Counted from the stretch's first letter, positions 45,704 to 57,729 are shown. The stretch: 64,000 nt of DNA from JAHLMO01 sp038997305 (GCA_038997305.1 JAWAZZ010000001.1:1-64000), one strand, 5' to 3'. The notes: generated by a model not told the origin, from the letters alone. A program made the numbers and translations.

Positions 45704-46311
45704 TGAATTCTCTCTTAAAATTTTTCTATCACTTTCAAAATCTTATAGCTAAAAATGTAAAGATAGAATATTTGAATTTTAATTTTGTTGATAAAATTGC
45801 TTTTCTAGATTGTGGATATAAAAAAGATAAAATAAAATGTGTTTGTGTAATTTTTAGCAAAAAAGAAAATAAAATCGAAAGTGTTGATGAAATAATAGAT
45901 ACGCCAGCATTTCCTTATATTCCAACTTTTTTGTTTTTAAGAGAAGCTCCATTTATGTTAGAACTAATAGAAAGAAATAAAGCAGATCTGTATGTAATAG
46001 ATGGCCATGGATTGTCCCATCCAAGAAAAGCTGGAATAGCAACTGTAGTAGGAGTTTTAAAAGATATTTCATGTATAGGTATTGCCAAAAAATTTTTGTT
46101 TGGAGAAATAAGAGAAGATAAAATCTTTGTAGAAAATGAGATTGTTGGTCTAAAATTTAAAAAATATTACATAAGCATCGGAAACAAAGTTGATATAAAT
46201 ACTTTAAGAGAGTTTCTGGAATTTTTTGGTTACGAATATCCTTGGCCAATGGAGTTAGCAGATAAGATTTCTAAAGATTTTTCTACTTCTCCAAGTAAGA
46301 AATTAGAATAA
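45703..46311 (+). CDS. nfi: Endonuclease V
   Basis: 202 residues. The catalytic core is present: Asp36 in AFLDCGY, YIPTFLFLREAP, and VIDGHGLSHPRKAGIATVVG with the second acidic residue, then IGIAKKFL. EndoV nicks near deoxyinosine, and in some organisms near inosine in RNA. The C-terminal part overlaps the convergent mtaB gene by 82 bp, the longest overlap in the window; both frames look real. Deaminated purines are expected to be common in a heat-loving cell. Confidence 0.9.
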   Translation: MNSLLKFFYHFQNLIAKNVKIEYLNFNFVDKIAFLDCGYKKDKIKCVCVIFSKKENKIESVDEIIDTPAFPYIPTFLFLREAPFMLELIERNKADLYVIDGHGLSHPRKAGIATVVGVLKDISCIGIAKKFLFGEIREDKIFVENEIVGLKFKKYYISIGNKVDINTLREFLEFFGYEYPWPMELADKISKDFSTSPSKKLE

Positions 46312-47546
46312 ACTTCTTTTACTTTCACTTCTACAAATTTTCCAAATTCTGCATTTTTTAAGAATATAGGTTTATAATAAATATTTCTTGCAATAAACCC
46401 ATTATCAACCTTTTCATCTACTAATGCAACTCCTTTCCAATCTTTCCATTTTTTATTGTTTTCTAATGAAATTTCTCTGATTAAACTATGTAATATCTTC
46501 GATCTTTCATCAACTATTTTTGAATGTAATTGCTTTAATGTTGCTGCATATGTATTTGGCCTTGGAGAAAATTTTGATAGATTTACAACATCTGGTCTTA
46601 AATTTTTCAGTAATTCTATAGTTTGTTCAAAATCTTTTTCTGTTTCTGTTGGATATCCAACTATTATATCTGTCGCGATTGTTATGTTTTTTACTTTTCT
46701 CCTAAAAATATTAACCCAATCCATAAACTCTTCGATAGTATATCCTCTTCTCATATGCTTTAAAACTTCATTAGAACCACTTTGAACTGGAACATGTAAA
46801 AATTTGAATATTTTTTCATCATTAAATAACTCAGCCAGTTTTTCAACTTCTAATTTTTTAAAGTGTAAAGGGTTCATCATCCCAACTCTTATCCAAAACT
46901 TTCCTTCAATTTCTATTAAACTTTCTAATAAATCTATGAGAGTTACTCCTATATCTCTTCCATACGCAGAATTATCTTGTGAGGTTATCCATATTTCTTT
47001 TGCTCCGTTTTTGACTGCATTAATTACTTTTTCTTTTATATCGCTTATCCTATAGCTAGTTAAGTTTCCTTTTGCCAATTTCGTTTCGCAAAATGTGCAG
47101 AAAGATAAACAACCAGATGCAATCTGAATTATTTCTATTATAGGATTGAATCTTATAGAAGGTAATTTTGCTTTGTTAGCATTTCCATTAAGTTCAACTC
47201 TTTTTATTCCTCTTAATGTATCTATTGTAACTTCAACAATCTTATCTATAGAATTTGGAGAAATTATACTTGCATTAGGATTTAATTTTTCTATTCTTTC
47301 TTTTTCTGCCTTTGCCATACAACCAGCAACTATTAATGGCTTTTTTAAAGAAGATAAAAATCTTATTCTTGATATCATTCTGCTTGCTGTTGCTTGTTTT
47401 ACAACGCAAGTATTTATAATGTTTACATCAGCATTTTTTGGATTATCAACTATTTCAAAATTCGCATTTTTTAATAGAGCTAACATTATTTCGCTATCGT
47501 TCTTATTTGCGGCACATCCATATGTTTCTAAATAAACCTTTGGCAT
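46230..47546 (-). CDS. tRNA-t6A37 methylthiotransferase (MtaB/CDKAL1 type)
   Basis: 438 residues. The N-terminal UPF0004 domain has Cys11, Cys47 and Cys76 for one iron-sulfur cluster. The radical SAM cluster is Cys146, Cys150, Cys153 (CLSFCTFC). A C-terminal TRAM domain ends with the FVEVKVKEVYSNFLLGEV segment. It converts t6A37 to ms2t6A in tRNAs reading ANN codons, acting after Kae1. Four bp separate it from taw1, which modifies G37 of tRNA-Phe, so both genes serve the base next to the anticodon. Confidence 0.92.
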   Translation of the reverse strand: MPKVYLETYGCAANKNDSEIMLALLKNANFEIVDNPKNADVNIINTCVVKQATASRMISRIRFLSSLKKPLIVAGCMAKAEKERIEKLNPNASIISPNSIDKIVEVTIDTLRGIKRVELNGNANKAKLPSIRFNPIIEIIQIASGCLSFCTFCETKLAKGNLTSYRISDIKEKVINAVKNGAKEIWITSQDNSAYGRDIGVTLIDLLESLIEIEGKFWIRVGMMNPLHFKKLEVEKLAELFNDEKIFKFLHVPVQSGSNEVLKHMRRGYTIEEFMDWVNIFRRKVKNITIATDIIVGYPTETEKDFEQTIELLKNLRPDVVNLSKFSPRPNTYAATLKQLHSKIVDERSKILHSLIREISLENNKKWKDWKGVALVDEKVDNGFIARNIYYKPIFLKNAEFGKFVEVKVKEVYSNFLLGEVEKSLEILSANSIGQGYS

Positions 47547-47550
47547 AAAA

Positions 47551-48618
47551 TTATTTGGAAGAAATTTCTTTTTTAGGTATAATCCATCTATTTACGTACC
47601 TCTCTTTATTTTGTAATACAACTATTCTAGATCTTTCATCTTCATCCATATATTCGAAGTTTGGTAAGTATTTTAATAATTCGAAAGCCCATTCTTTTAC
47701 TTCTTCATGTTTTAGCATATCTTCTCTCTTTAATCTTTTAGTCGATAAACCTAAATGCATATAAGATTTTATTTCAATGAAATGTGGATTTCCTTTTTTG
47801 ATTAATTCAGCCCATAACGGAATCTTTGATTTATCATAGTTCAAACTTCTTATTAATGTTATTCTTATTACAGTTCTACAACTTGCTCTAGATAAAAATT
47901 CTAAACTTTTGTTCCATCTTTCCCAAGCATCTTTATATAATGGCACATTAACTCTTTTGAAAGTTTCAGCATCTGCTGCGTTCATAGATAAATAGAGTTG
48001 AGTAGGTAATGCATCTTCTTTTTGTAATTTTTCCAACATTTCTGGTTCTTGGCCATTGGTTACTAAAAAAACAGATTTTGTTGATGGTAGGCTTTTTAAA
48101 AACTTTATTAGTTTCGGTAATTTTGGATACATTGTTGGTTCACCACTTAATGATATTGCATAATGAGAAGGATAGTTATTGAAGACATACTCAAAAACTT
48201 TTCTGTTTACTTTTGGATTTCCACCAAAACCTGTAAGTAATCTTTTCCATTCTTTTAATAAATTTTCGAATATTTCTTCTGGCTCATCTACTTTGTTTTC
48301 ATCTAATTTTAATGTTTTGTAAAATTCTGTTGGTCTCCAACAATATACACATCTATTTTGGCAAAACATTCCAGAAGGACTAAATTGCATACATCTTAAG
48401 GCTTCTATTCCATAGAACTTTACTTTATAACAGCCCATTTCTCCTTCTAACGCTTTTTCTTGCCAATGACAAATTTCTATAGTAGAATGATTATAAACTC
48501 CATATCCAGCTTTTCTTAATCTTTTTTCAGTTTCTTTATCAATTTTTATTCTTCCATCTACTTCTGGTTCTTTTTCCAAATCTTCTTCGCTATAATCTTC
48601 GCATTTTTCAATGCTCAT
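47551..48618 (-). CDS. taw1: 4-demethylwyosine synthase Taw1 (TYW1)
   Basis: 355 residues. Two iron-sulfur clusters are visible. The auxiliary cluster cysteines are 50, 63 and 76 (13-residue spacing, as in the Methanocaldococcus enzyme), and the radical SAM cysteines are 86, 90 and 93 in CQNRCVYC. It joins pyruvate carbons to m1G37 of tRNA-Phe to make the tricyclic imidazopurine. The m1G methyltransferase Trm5 is not in the window. Upstream of mtaB and probably co-transcribed. Confidence 0.94.
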   Translation of the reverse strand: MSIEKCEDYSEEDLEKEPEVDGRIKIDKETEKRLRKAGYGVYNHSTIEICHWQEKALEGEMGCYKVKFYGIEALRCMQFSPSGMFCQNRCVYCWRPTEFYKTLKLDENKVDEPEEIFENLLKEWKRLLTGFGGNPKVNRKVFEYVFNNYPSHYAISLSGEPTMYPKLPKLIKFLKSLPSTKSVFLVTNGQEPEMLEKLQKEDALPTQLYLSMNAADAETFKRVNVPLYKDAWERWNKSLEFLSRASCRTVIRITLIRSLNYDKSKIPLWAELIKKGNPHFIEIKSYMHLGLSTKRLKREDMLKHEEVKEWAFELLKYLPNFEYMDEDERSRIVVLQNKERYVNRWIIPKKEISSK

Positions 48619-48665
48619 AAATATAACAATGTTATATCTATAAATATTGGAACAATAATTTTATT

Positions 48666-49001
48666 ATGAAACTTTTATGTGAAATAATGAGTAACGAATT
48701 TTTGCCCATAGTTAGGGCTATGATTTCAAAAATACTAATAGAAAAATATGGATATACTCAATCTGAAGTTGCAGAGGTCTTAGGAGTAAGTCAACCATTA
48801 ATTTCTTTTTATCTTTCTGGATTGAGAGCCAAAAACGTAAAAAAATTTTTAGAAACAAAAAAAGAAATTTTAGAAAAAATAGAAGATCTATGCAGAGATA
48901 TTGTTTACAAAAATATAAAGGACGAAGAATTAGCAAGCAAAATTATTGAAATAGCAAAGGATATTTATAAAGATAGTGATATAATAATTCCTTGTAAATG
49001 A
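48666..49001 (+). CDS. HTH transcriptional regulator (XRE-like)
   Basis: 111 residues. An N-terminal helical part (LCEIMSNEFLPIVRAMISKIL) leads to a helix-turn-helix with YTQSEVAEVLGVSQPLISFYLSGLRA. This layout is that of a small archaeal regulator family related to the DNA-binding domain of ThiR-type proteins. Cysteines at position 5 and near the end (IPCK) might bind a metal or sense redox. Divergent from taw1 by 47 bp, so it may regulate the position-37 modification genes; this is inference. Confidence 0.8.
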   Translation: MKLLCEIMSNEFLPIVRAMISKILIEKYGYTQSEVAEVLGVSQPLISFYLSGLRAKNVKKFLETKKEILEKIEDLCRDIVYKNIKDEELASKIIEIAKDIYKDSDIIIPCK

Positions 49002-50246
49002 TCATTCGTATCTTAATGCTTCTATTGCCTCCAAGTTTGCTGCTCTTCTTGCTGGGAAATATCCAGCTATAATTCCAGACAAAAATCCTATTATTAAACT
49101 TATTAGGATTGATATAGGCTCTATAATAATTATTGTCTCTAAATTTCTTCTAGAAAAACTTTCTAACATATATACTTGCATGGTTGATTGGATTCCTACA
49201 GAAAGTAAGATTCCTATCAAACAACCTATTATAGAACCTATTAATCCTATTATTGCTGATTCAAATAGAAATAATTTTAGTATGTCACTCTTCTTCGCAC
49301 CTATAGCTTTTAGAATTCCTATTTCTTTTGTTCTCTCTAAAACAGAAGTAAACATCGTGTTTGAAATACCTATGCTACCAACTATTATAGACACAGCAGC
49401 TATAGCTAGCATGAAAAAAGAAATCGTACTAACAGTTTCAGAAACAATATTTCTGTAAAATGCTGGAGTTATTACTGAGAAAGTTTCTTTTCCTTCTTCT
49501 TCCTTTCTTAATTTTAATAAAAGATTGTAAATTTTATTTCCAACATCTTCAATATCATATCCCTCTTTAACTTTTACAACTATAGTAGTTATTTGATTAG
49601 ATATATTGGTAATTTTTTCTAAATCACTAAAGGATATAAAAATCGCTCTATCAATAGAGCTCAAAAGACCTCCAGCTTCGTTAAATATGCCTACAACCTT
49701 AAAAGTTTTATTTGCTATTTCTATTTTATCACCAACCTTTATTTCTTTTTTAAAGAATTCCTTAGATGCTCTATATCCAATAACAGCTTCATAAGAAGAT
49801 GTTATAAATCTTCCATCATACAAACCTATTCTTTCTATCTCTATTTTTTGCCAATCCTTCAAACCATATACACCATAAACGTTTAATCTATATGTTTCTC
49901 TTTCAAAACTTACTGGTAAAGTTGACGTATAAACTCCATACGCACTATCTACACCTTCAATCTTCTTAATCTTTTCAATATCATCTGTTGAAAAAAGAAC
50001 GTTCGTTCTAACAACTCCACCAAACTGAGCTCTTCGTCCCATTTGAATTGGCAATATAGTTATTATATCTGAACCTAAATTTCTTTGAAGATTATATGTG
50101 ATTGTTTCTTGCATAGCCTTTCCTAGATTGAAAATAGCAATAAAAATCGCTGTACCTATTATAATTCCTAAAATTGTTAAAAAACTTCTTAATTTCCTTC
50201 TTTGAATATTTCTAAGAATTATCTTAAGAATTTCTAGAAAGTTCAT
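49002..50246 (-). CDS. MacB/FtsX-type ABC transporter permease
   Basis: 414 residues with four transmembrane helices: one N-terminal (about 20-42) and three C-terminal (about 285-400). A large extracytoplasmic domain with the IKKIEGVDSAYGVYTSTLPV segment lies between, and the signature SIGISNTMFTSVLERTKEIGILKAIGA is present (split as SIGISNTMFTSV and LERTKEIGILKAIGA). It is the third gene of a three-gene operon (ATPase, signal-anchored protein, permease). Such mechanotransmitter systems export lipids or peptides, or act on envelope proteins. Confidence 0.88.
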   Translation of the reverse strand: MNFLEILKIILRNIQRRKLRSFLTILGIIIGTAIFIAIFNLGKAMQETITYNLQRNLGSDIITILPIQMGRRAQFGGVVRTNVLFSTDDIEKIKKIEGVDSAYGVYTSTLPVSFERETYRLNVYGVYGLKDWQKIEIERIGLYDGRFITSSYEAVIGYRASKEFFKKEIKVGDKIEIANKTFKVVGIFNEAGGLLSSIDRAIFISFSDLEKITNISNQITTIVVKVKEGYDIEDVGNKIYNLLLKLRKEEEGKETFSVITPAFYRNIVSETVSTISFFMLAIAAVSIIVGSIGISNTMFTSVLERTKEIGILKAIGAKKSDILKLFLFESAIIGLIGSIIGCLIGILLSVGIQSTMQVYMLESFSRRNLETIIIIEPISILISLIIGFLSGIIAGYFPARRAANLEAIEALRYE

Positions 50247-50248
50247 TT

Positions 50249-51403
50249 CTATTTCTTTTTTCTTTTAAGATATTTTCTATAAATTAGGAAAAAGATAATT
50301 AAAACGATAAATATTCCTACAAATATGAAAATTGTTTGATTATTAAAGGCATTAGAAGTTATATTATTTTGTTGTCTTGGGAAAGCTCTCTGAATATTTC
50401 TGGGTATTGAAATGTTATAAGGTTCTATTTCTGATAGAGTGATATTTTTGGAGAATGTGCGTTTTTCGTTAAAAGTATCAAAATATTCTACTTTAATTCT
50501 AATAAAGTTAGTATTAGAGGTTAAATCTATGCTTTCATCTTCTCCAGCATCTAACTTATCTATAATATAAGTTTTTTCATTTGCATGTATCATTAAATTC
50601 TTTGCTTTAGATAGACCAATATTAATTATTCTTAGAGTAACTATATTTCCACTAATATCATCAATATAAACATCTATTTTTGGCTCACTAAAAACTTTTA
50701 TCGAAAAAAGCTTACTTTCGTTAAAAATTTTTGGAAAATCTTCATTAAAATAGGTTAAAATCAATTGTACATAATAATATGCTGGAGGGATTTCTGGCAT
50801 CGAAGAAATAGTAAAGGTTGTTACAAAACTTTCACCTACTCTAATTTCTTTAACATATATCTCGTCTGATGAAACGATTAAAGATGCTTGTGGAATTATT
50901 TTTATTTTTAAATCTTTTGCTGAAGAATATCCAGCATTATAAACCTCTAGAGAAACATTTATACTTTTTCCTATTTCTAAATAATCTTGAGAAAAGTTAA
51001 TGTTTCTAACGATCAATATAGGATTTCTCAATATTTTTATAGGGATGAATATAACAAAATCTTTTTTTTCTGAATCAGAATAATAAGATATGTATGCTCT
51101 TATGTTAGAAGTTTTAGCATTGGAGCCAATTTTTATTAAAAAACTTTGAGAAAATTGAGAATTAGCAGCTAAGCTTTCTAATTCAAATTCTTTAGGAATA
51201 ATTTCAATGTTTTTATCTTCACTTTCGAAAATTATCGATATGCTTCTTATTTCATTTTTTGTCGGATTTTGTAAATTTAAAATAAGAGTTGCAAAAGAAT
51301 TTGGATAGATCTCTTTTTCTAATATTTGATAATTTACGTTTAGCTCACTTAAAGATACAGACGCCACGAACAAGAATGCTATTAAAAATATGTAATTTTT
51401 CAT
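50249..51403 (-). CDS. Membrane-anchored CARDB-repeat adaptor of the ABC operon
   Basis: 384 residues. Signal peptide (about 1-18), an ectodomain of several CARDB/COG1361-like beta domains (NPTKNEIRSI, NAGYSSAKDLKI and NIGLSKAKNLMI turns), and one C-terminal transmembrane helix (about 355-375) with a YRKYLKRKKK tail. It lies between the ATPase (4 bp overlap) and the permease (2 bp gap), so it may work as the extracellular partner of the transporter. The structure is recognised by pattern only. Confidence 0.75.
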   Translation of the reverse strand: MKNYIFLIAFLFVASVSLSELNVNYQILEKEIYPNSFATLILNLQNPTKNEIRSISIIFESEDKNIEIIPKEFELESLAANSQFSQSFLIKIGSNAKTSNIRAYISYYSDSEKKDFVIFIPIKILRNPILIVRNINFSQDYLEIGKSINVSLEVYNAGYSSAKDLKIKIIPQASLIVSSDEIYVKEIRVGESFVTTFTISSMPEIPPAYYYVQLILTYFNEDFPKIFNESKLFSIKVFSEPKIDVYIDDISGNIVTLRIINIGLSKAKNLMIHANEKTYIIDKLDAGEDESIDLTSNTNFIRIKVEYFDTFNEKRTFSKNITLSEIEPYNISIPRNIQRAFPRQQNNITSNAFNNQTIFIFVGIFIVLIIFFLIYRKYLKRKKK

Positions 51404-52083
51404 GTTTCTTCTAGCAGTTTTCCATCTTTTATTCTTATAACTCTATTCGAGTATTTTGTTAGTTCTATGTTATGAGTTACCATAATAATGGTTGTGCCAT
51501 CTCTATTTATCTTTTTGAATATATTCATAACTTCTTCTGCAGATTTTGAATCCAAATTTCCTGTAGGTTCATCTGCCAACAAAATTTTTGGATTGTTTGC
51601 CAAAGCTCTAGCTATTGCAACTTTTTGTTGTTGTCCACCAGATAATTGATTTGGCTTATTATAAAATCTGCTTTTTTCTAATCCAACCTTTTCTAATAAT
51701 TCTTTTGCTCTTTCTTCGGCCTCTCTTTTCGATTTCCCAGCTAATAACATAGGTAACATAACATTTTCTATCGCATTTAGATATGGAAATAAAAAGTAGA
51801 ACTGAAAAACAAAACCTATTTTTTCTCTTCTTAATAGAGCTAATTCATTATCGTTTAATTTGGAAACGTCTTTTCCATCTATTATGACTTTTCCCTTTGT
51901 TGGTTTATCTAAACAGCCAATAATATGTAAGAGAGTTGACTTTCCTGAACCAGAAGGACCTAATAAACTTATAAATTCACCTTCCTTAACTTTTAAGTTT
52001 ATACCCTTCAATACTGTAATTTCACTGTCTCCAATTTTATAACTTTTCCAAACATCTATAAGCTTGATAATATCTTTTTTCAT
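51400..52083 (-). CDS. ABC transporter ATPase (MacB/LolD type)
   Basis: 227 residues from the ATG at 52083. A start 22 codons upstream would run into the divergent gene at 52114 and adds an unrelated N-terminus. Walker A GPSGSGKST is at 42-50, the signature is LSGGQQQKVAIARAL, Walker B is ILLADEP, and the H-loop VTHNIEL completes the nucleotide-binding domain. It powers the permease encoded at 49002. Overlaps the adaptor gene by 4 bp. Confidence 0.92.
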   Translation of the reverse strand: MKKDIIKLIDVWKSYKIGDSEITVLKGINLKVKEGEFISLLGPSGSGKSTLLHIIGCLDKPTKGKVIIDGKDVSKLNDNELALLRREKIGFVFQFYFLFPYLNAIENVMLPMLLAGKSKREAEERAKELLEKVGLEKSRFYNKPNQLSGGQQQKVAIARALANNPKILLADEPTGNLDSKSAEEVMNIFKKINRDGTTIIMVTHNIELTKYSNRVIRIKDGKLLEET

Positions 52084-52113
52084 AAATAATAGCAGCAATA
52101 ATTTATTTATTTT

Positions 52114-52557
52114 ATGAAAATACTTTCTTTGCCTCCAGTAATTAAACATTTCGAAGCTTTTGGGGTTTTTGCTGATAAAAGATTTAAAAAAATCGATGAA
52201 GAAAATTATGAAGTAATTTCTTCAGATAATTCGAAAATTTATAGAGTTTATGTTAAGAGAAAAAATGAAAAAGAATTTTTTGTTTTTAGTAATGATAATG
52301 GAACAATTTTAAAAAACTATATTGGATATCCTATTTTAGTTGTTTTAATAGATATGAAAATTTTAAAGCTTGCAGACAATTATGAAAAACTCAAAGGAAT
52401 TAAGTGGAAAGAACTTAATGAGAAATATAAAAACTATTCAAAAGTATTAGAAATAATAAAAAAAGATATTGGAGAAAGAGATTTTGAATTTTTAATGAAG
52501 ATTGCAACAGAAAACCAAAACACTTTAAGAAATTTTATTTTCTATTTGAAAGGATGA
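52114..52557 (+). CDS. Hypothetical protein, unrecognised
   Basis: 147 residues, soluble, mixed alpha/beta. The pattern ILKNYIGYPILVVLIDMKILKL suggests a central sheet, followed by a helical C-terminal half rich in Lys/Glu. I do not recognise the family. It is preceded by TATA-like TTTATTTATTTT and is divergent from the ABC ATPase gene. The stop overlaps the convergent agmatinase-family gene by 23 bp. Confidence 0.6.
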   Translation: MKILSLPPVIKHFEAFGVFADKRFKKIDEENYEVISSDNSKIYRVYVKRKNEKEFFVFSNDNGTILKNYIGYPILVVLIDMKILKLADNYEKLKGIKWKELNEKYKNYSKVLEIIKKDIGERDFEFLMKIATENQNTLRNFIFYLKG

Positions 52558-53353
52558 ATTTTAGTTTTTTTAAGAATTGGAAAGCTATGCTCATCAAATT
52601 TATAGCATCCTCTTTTCTATTAATTAGAAATTCTGTAAAATCTAGTGCAATAAAATTTTTGATTTCTAATTCATTTATTAATTGATAGACTTCAAACATA
52701 TTTAGTCCAAAAGCTTCTGGATAGTTTGAAGATATTAAATAATTTTCCATTACATCCACATCAAAACTAACATAAACGTTCTCAAAAGAACTTAAAAAAT
52801 CGTTAATCTTTTTTACGGAATCTTTAATGTTTTCTTTTATTTCAAAAGATGTCAAAAAATTTATTTTTTCTTCTTTCAGAAAATTTTTTTCATCCTCATC
52901 TAAACTTCTTATTCCAATCAAAAAAATTCTATCTGAATCTATTAGTTCTACTAATCTTCTTAACCAAGTCGCTCTCGAATAATTACTTTCATAAAAATCC
53001 TTTACATCTGCATGAGCATCAAAAACTAAAATAGAAGAGTTTTCATCACAAATTCCTACAGAAAATAAGGTTGTTAGATGATTACAAGAAAATATTATAG
53101 GAATTTTCTTATCTTGCTTTATTTTTAAAACTTTTTCATAGATTTCATCGAAATCTTTAAATTTCACATTTCCTAAGTCGCAAATATTTAAGTTTTCTAG
53201 GATATTTTCAAAACTTTTTGGATCTATTGGCTCAATATCTCCAAATTCTCTCAATTTTTCTAAATTTTTTCTTTCTTCGTCGTTTTGAAAAAAAGAAATT
53301 ATACAGATTTTTGAGTCCTTATAGTTTGAAATTGCAAATTTGAATTTTTTCAT
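52535..53353 (-). CDS. Agmatinase/arginase-family protein, divergent
   Basis: 272 residues. The ureohydrolase metal motifs are recognisable: SCNHLTT (usual GGDHS), VFDAHADVKD (DAHxD, complete), and VSFDVDVMEN (usual SxDxDxxDP), with DFTEF near the end as the last conserved acid. The DP turn and the Gly-rich substrate loop are altered, so substrate may differ from agmatine or arginine. Overlaps trm1 by 4 bp (ATGA), so the two are co-translated, trm1 first. Confidence 0.7.
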   Translation of the reverse strand: MKKFKFAISNYKDSKICIISFFQNDEERKNLEKLREFGDIEPIDPKSFENILENLNICDLGNVKFKDFDEIYEKVLKIKQDKKIPIIFSCNHLTTLFSVGICDENSSILVFDAHADVKDFYESNYSRATWLRRLVELIDSDRIFLIGIRSLDEDEKNFLKEEKINFLTSFEIKENIKDSVKKINDFLSSFENVYVSFDVDVMENYLISSNYPEAFGLNMFEVYQLINELEIKNFIALDFTEFLINRKEDAINLMSIAFQFLKKLKFILSNRK

Positions 53354-54435
53354 TTCTTAAATATTTCTATTAAACTTTTAAAATCTTTTGTTCTTATCGA
53401 TTTTGAATCTAAATAGCTTTTGCTTGCTTTAATACCTATTTCATTTAAAGATTTAATCAAAATTTCAATGCTTTTAACATTTGTTTTCAAATTTTTTGCA
53501 ATTAAATGCGTATTAAAGGTAGTTGGTGGTAATGAATAATCTTCTGCAAAATCATTCAAACTTTTTTCAAATATTTTCTTTACATCGGAATGTTCAACAC
53601 TCTTTATAGCTTTTGATAAAAATTTTTCATCAAATAACTTTCCTAAATATGTTGGGCCAATAATCTTCATTTTAGAGCCGCAATATTTGCATTCTTTTTC
53701 TATTTCTAAAGTTTTATATAGACATTGAGGGCAATAGCTGATGAAACCAATGTTATCTTTAAGCTTTTTTTGAACTTTCTTTTTTGAAGTTTTCCTTAAC
53801 AATATATAAGTTTTTGCAAAGTGTTTTTCAGAATAGCTAAAAATAATTTCAAAAGAGAAACCAAAAGAAGAAAAATATCTTATCGAGTAAGAAATTAAAT
53901 TTCTTAGAGCAATTTCATTTTTCATATCGTTTTCTGCACAAAAAATTCCATATCTAGCTAAACAAGCATCTGAGTATTTTCCTGATAATGTTCCTAAATC
54001 CGTTGCTGTTAAAGAAAGAAGAGTTTCTTTAGATAAAAAATCTATTACATATGGAAAGAATTTAATTGGAGAACCAAAAGGATCGATATCTATTATGTTG
54101 AATTTCTCCATTAATTTACATTTTAGATTCTTCGCATTCTCATTAAATACATTTATTTTTACTTCGTTAATTTTTGTATTCTCCTTCAATAAATTGATAG
54201 CATCTTTACTTACATCATTGGAATAAACTTCTAAAAAGGGTAAAGATTTTTTAACTCTTATTGAATTAGCTCCAATGGAAGCTAAAAGATCTAAAAATTT
54301 ATATCCTTCTCTTGCATAATTCTTATAAATTTCTATATTGAGATTTCTGACTATTTTCATTTGGGGATTATAAAAGGCTTTTTTATATAGAGGTTTTTCA
54401 ATTAAAAGTTTCACATTTTCCTCAATAATTTCCAT
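53350..54435 (-). CDS. trm1: tRNA (G26) dimethyltransferase Trm1
   Basis: 361 residues from the ATG at 54435; a TTG three codons further up is an alternative. The SAM domain holds DIDPFGSP, TATDLGTLSGKY and an N-terminal motif around LDLLASIGANSIR. A zinc ribbon with CPQC and CKYC lies in the C-terminal half. It makes m2,2G26 in many tRNAs. It faces the 23S rRNA promoter across an about 190 bp gap. Confidence 0.93.
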   Translation of the reverse strand: MEIIEENVKLLIEKPLYKKAFYNPQMKIVRNLNIEIYKNYAREGYKFLDLLASIGANSIRVKKSLPFLEVYSNDVSKDAINLLKENTKINEVKINVFNENAKNLKCKLMEKFNIIDIDPFGSPIKFFPYVIDFLSKETLLSLTATDLGTLSGKYSDACLARYGIFCAENDMKNEIALRNLISYSIRYFSSFGFSFEIIFSYSEKHFAKTYILLRKTSKKKVQKKLKDNIGFISYCPQCLYKTLEIEKECKYCGSKMKIIGPTYLGKLFDEKFLSKAIKSVEHSDVKKIFEKSLNDFAEDYSLPPTTFNTHLIAKNLKTNVKSIEILIKSLNEIGIKASKSYLDSKSIRTKDFKSLIEIFKK

Positions 54436-54455
54436 ATTTTTCAAACAAACGAAAA

Positions 54456-54465
54456 AAATATATAA
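54456..54465 (+). promoter_or_regulatory. Putative TATA box of the 23S rRNA gene
   Basis: AAAATATATAA-like element preceded by a purine run (CGAAAAAA) that could be the BRE. It would place transcription start near 54487, giving a leader of about 145 bases before the rRNA. Seen by eye. Confidence 0.55.
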
Positions 54466-54486
54466 TTAAAAGAAGTAGTTTAATAA

Positions 54487-54634
54487 TATTGGCCGATGAG
54501 GATATTTTTTGTATAGAAAGCTGATAGAAGTGGGCACCTCCCGAGGCTAAAATGCAACCCTTAGCTGTTATATGCTAAGGGTGAAGTTTGAAAGCGATGA
54601 TACGAGCTTAATGAGAGGGGATATAGGATAATAT
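54487..54634 (+). other. 23S rRNA leader with stem-loop
   Basis: Transcribed spacer between the probable start and the rRNA. It contains a perfect 8-bp stem (54558-54565 with 54574-54581, CCCTTAGC and its complement) closed by an 8-base loop, and a GC-rich patch at 54530-54545. It leads into the 18-base arm of the processing stem (54612-54629). No tRNA or 16S is encoded here. Confidence 0.55.
54612..54629 (+). other. 23S processing stem, 5' arm
   Basis: 18 bases perfectly complementary to 57670-57687, so the whole 23S is closed into a long helix. In archaea such stems form bulge-helix-bulge sites cut by the tRNA splicing endonuclease and ligated to circular pre-rRNA. The short unpaired bases on each side (54630-54634 and 57665-57669) are consistent with the bulges. 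Confidence 0.8.
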
Positions 54635-57665
<3,031 letters not shown>

Positions 57666-57669
57666 TAAA

Positions 57670-57687
57670 ATCCTATATCCCCTCTCA
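57670..57687 (+). other. 23S processing stem, 3' arm
   Basis: Perfect complement of 54612-54629. See the 5' arm. It ends just before the T-tract that probably stops transcription. Confidence 0.8.
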
Positions 57688-57700
57688 AAAATAACTTTAA

Positions 57701-57712
57701 TTTTTTGTTTTT
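57701..57712 (+). terminator. T-tract terminator after 23S
   Basis: TTTTTTGTTTTT directly after the processing stem and 18 bp before the next gene, of the kind archaeal RNA polymerase uses to stop. Confidence 0.5.
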
Positions 57713-57729
57713 GATGAAGTATTTATTTT

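Noticed and set aside
54491..54524. C/D-box RNA in the 23S leader (GATGA and CTGA elements)
   Set aside because: The C-box match is poor, there is no flanking terminal stem, and the spacing does not fit a guide RNA.
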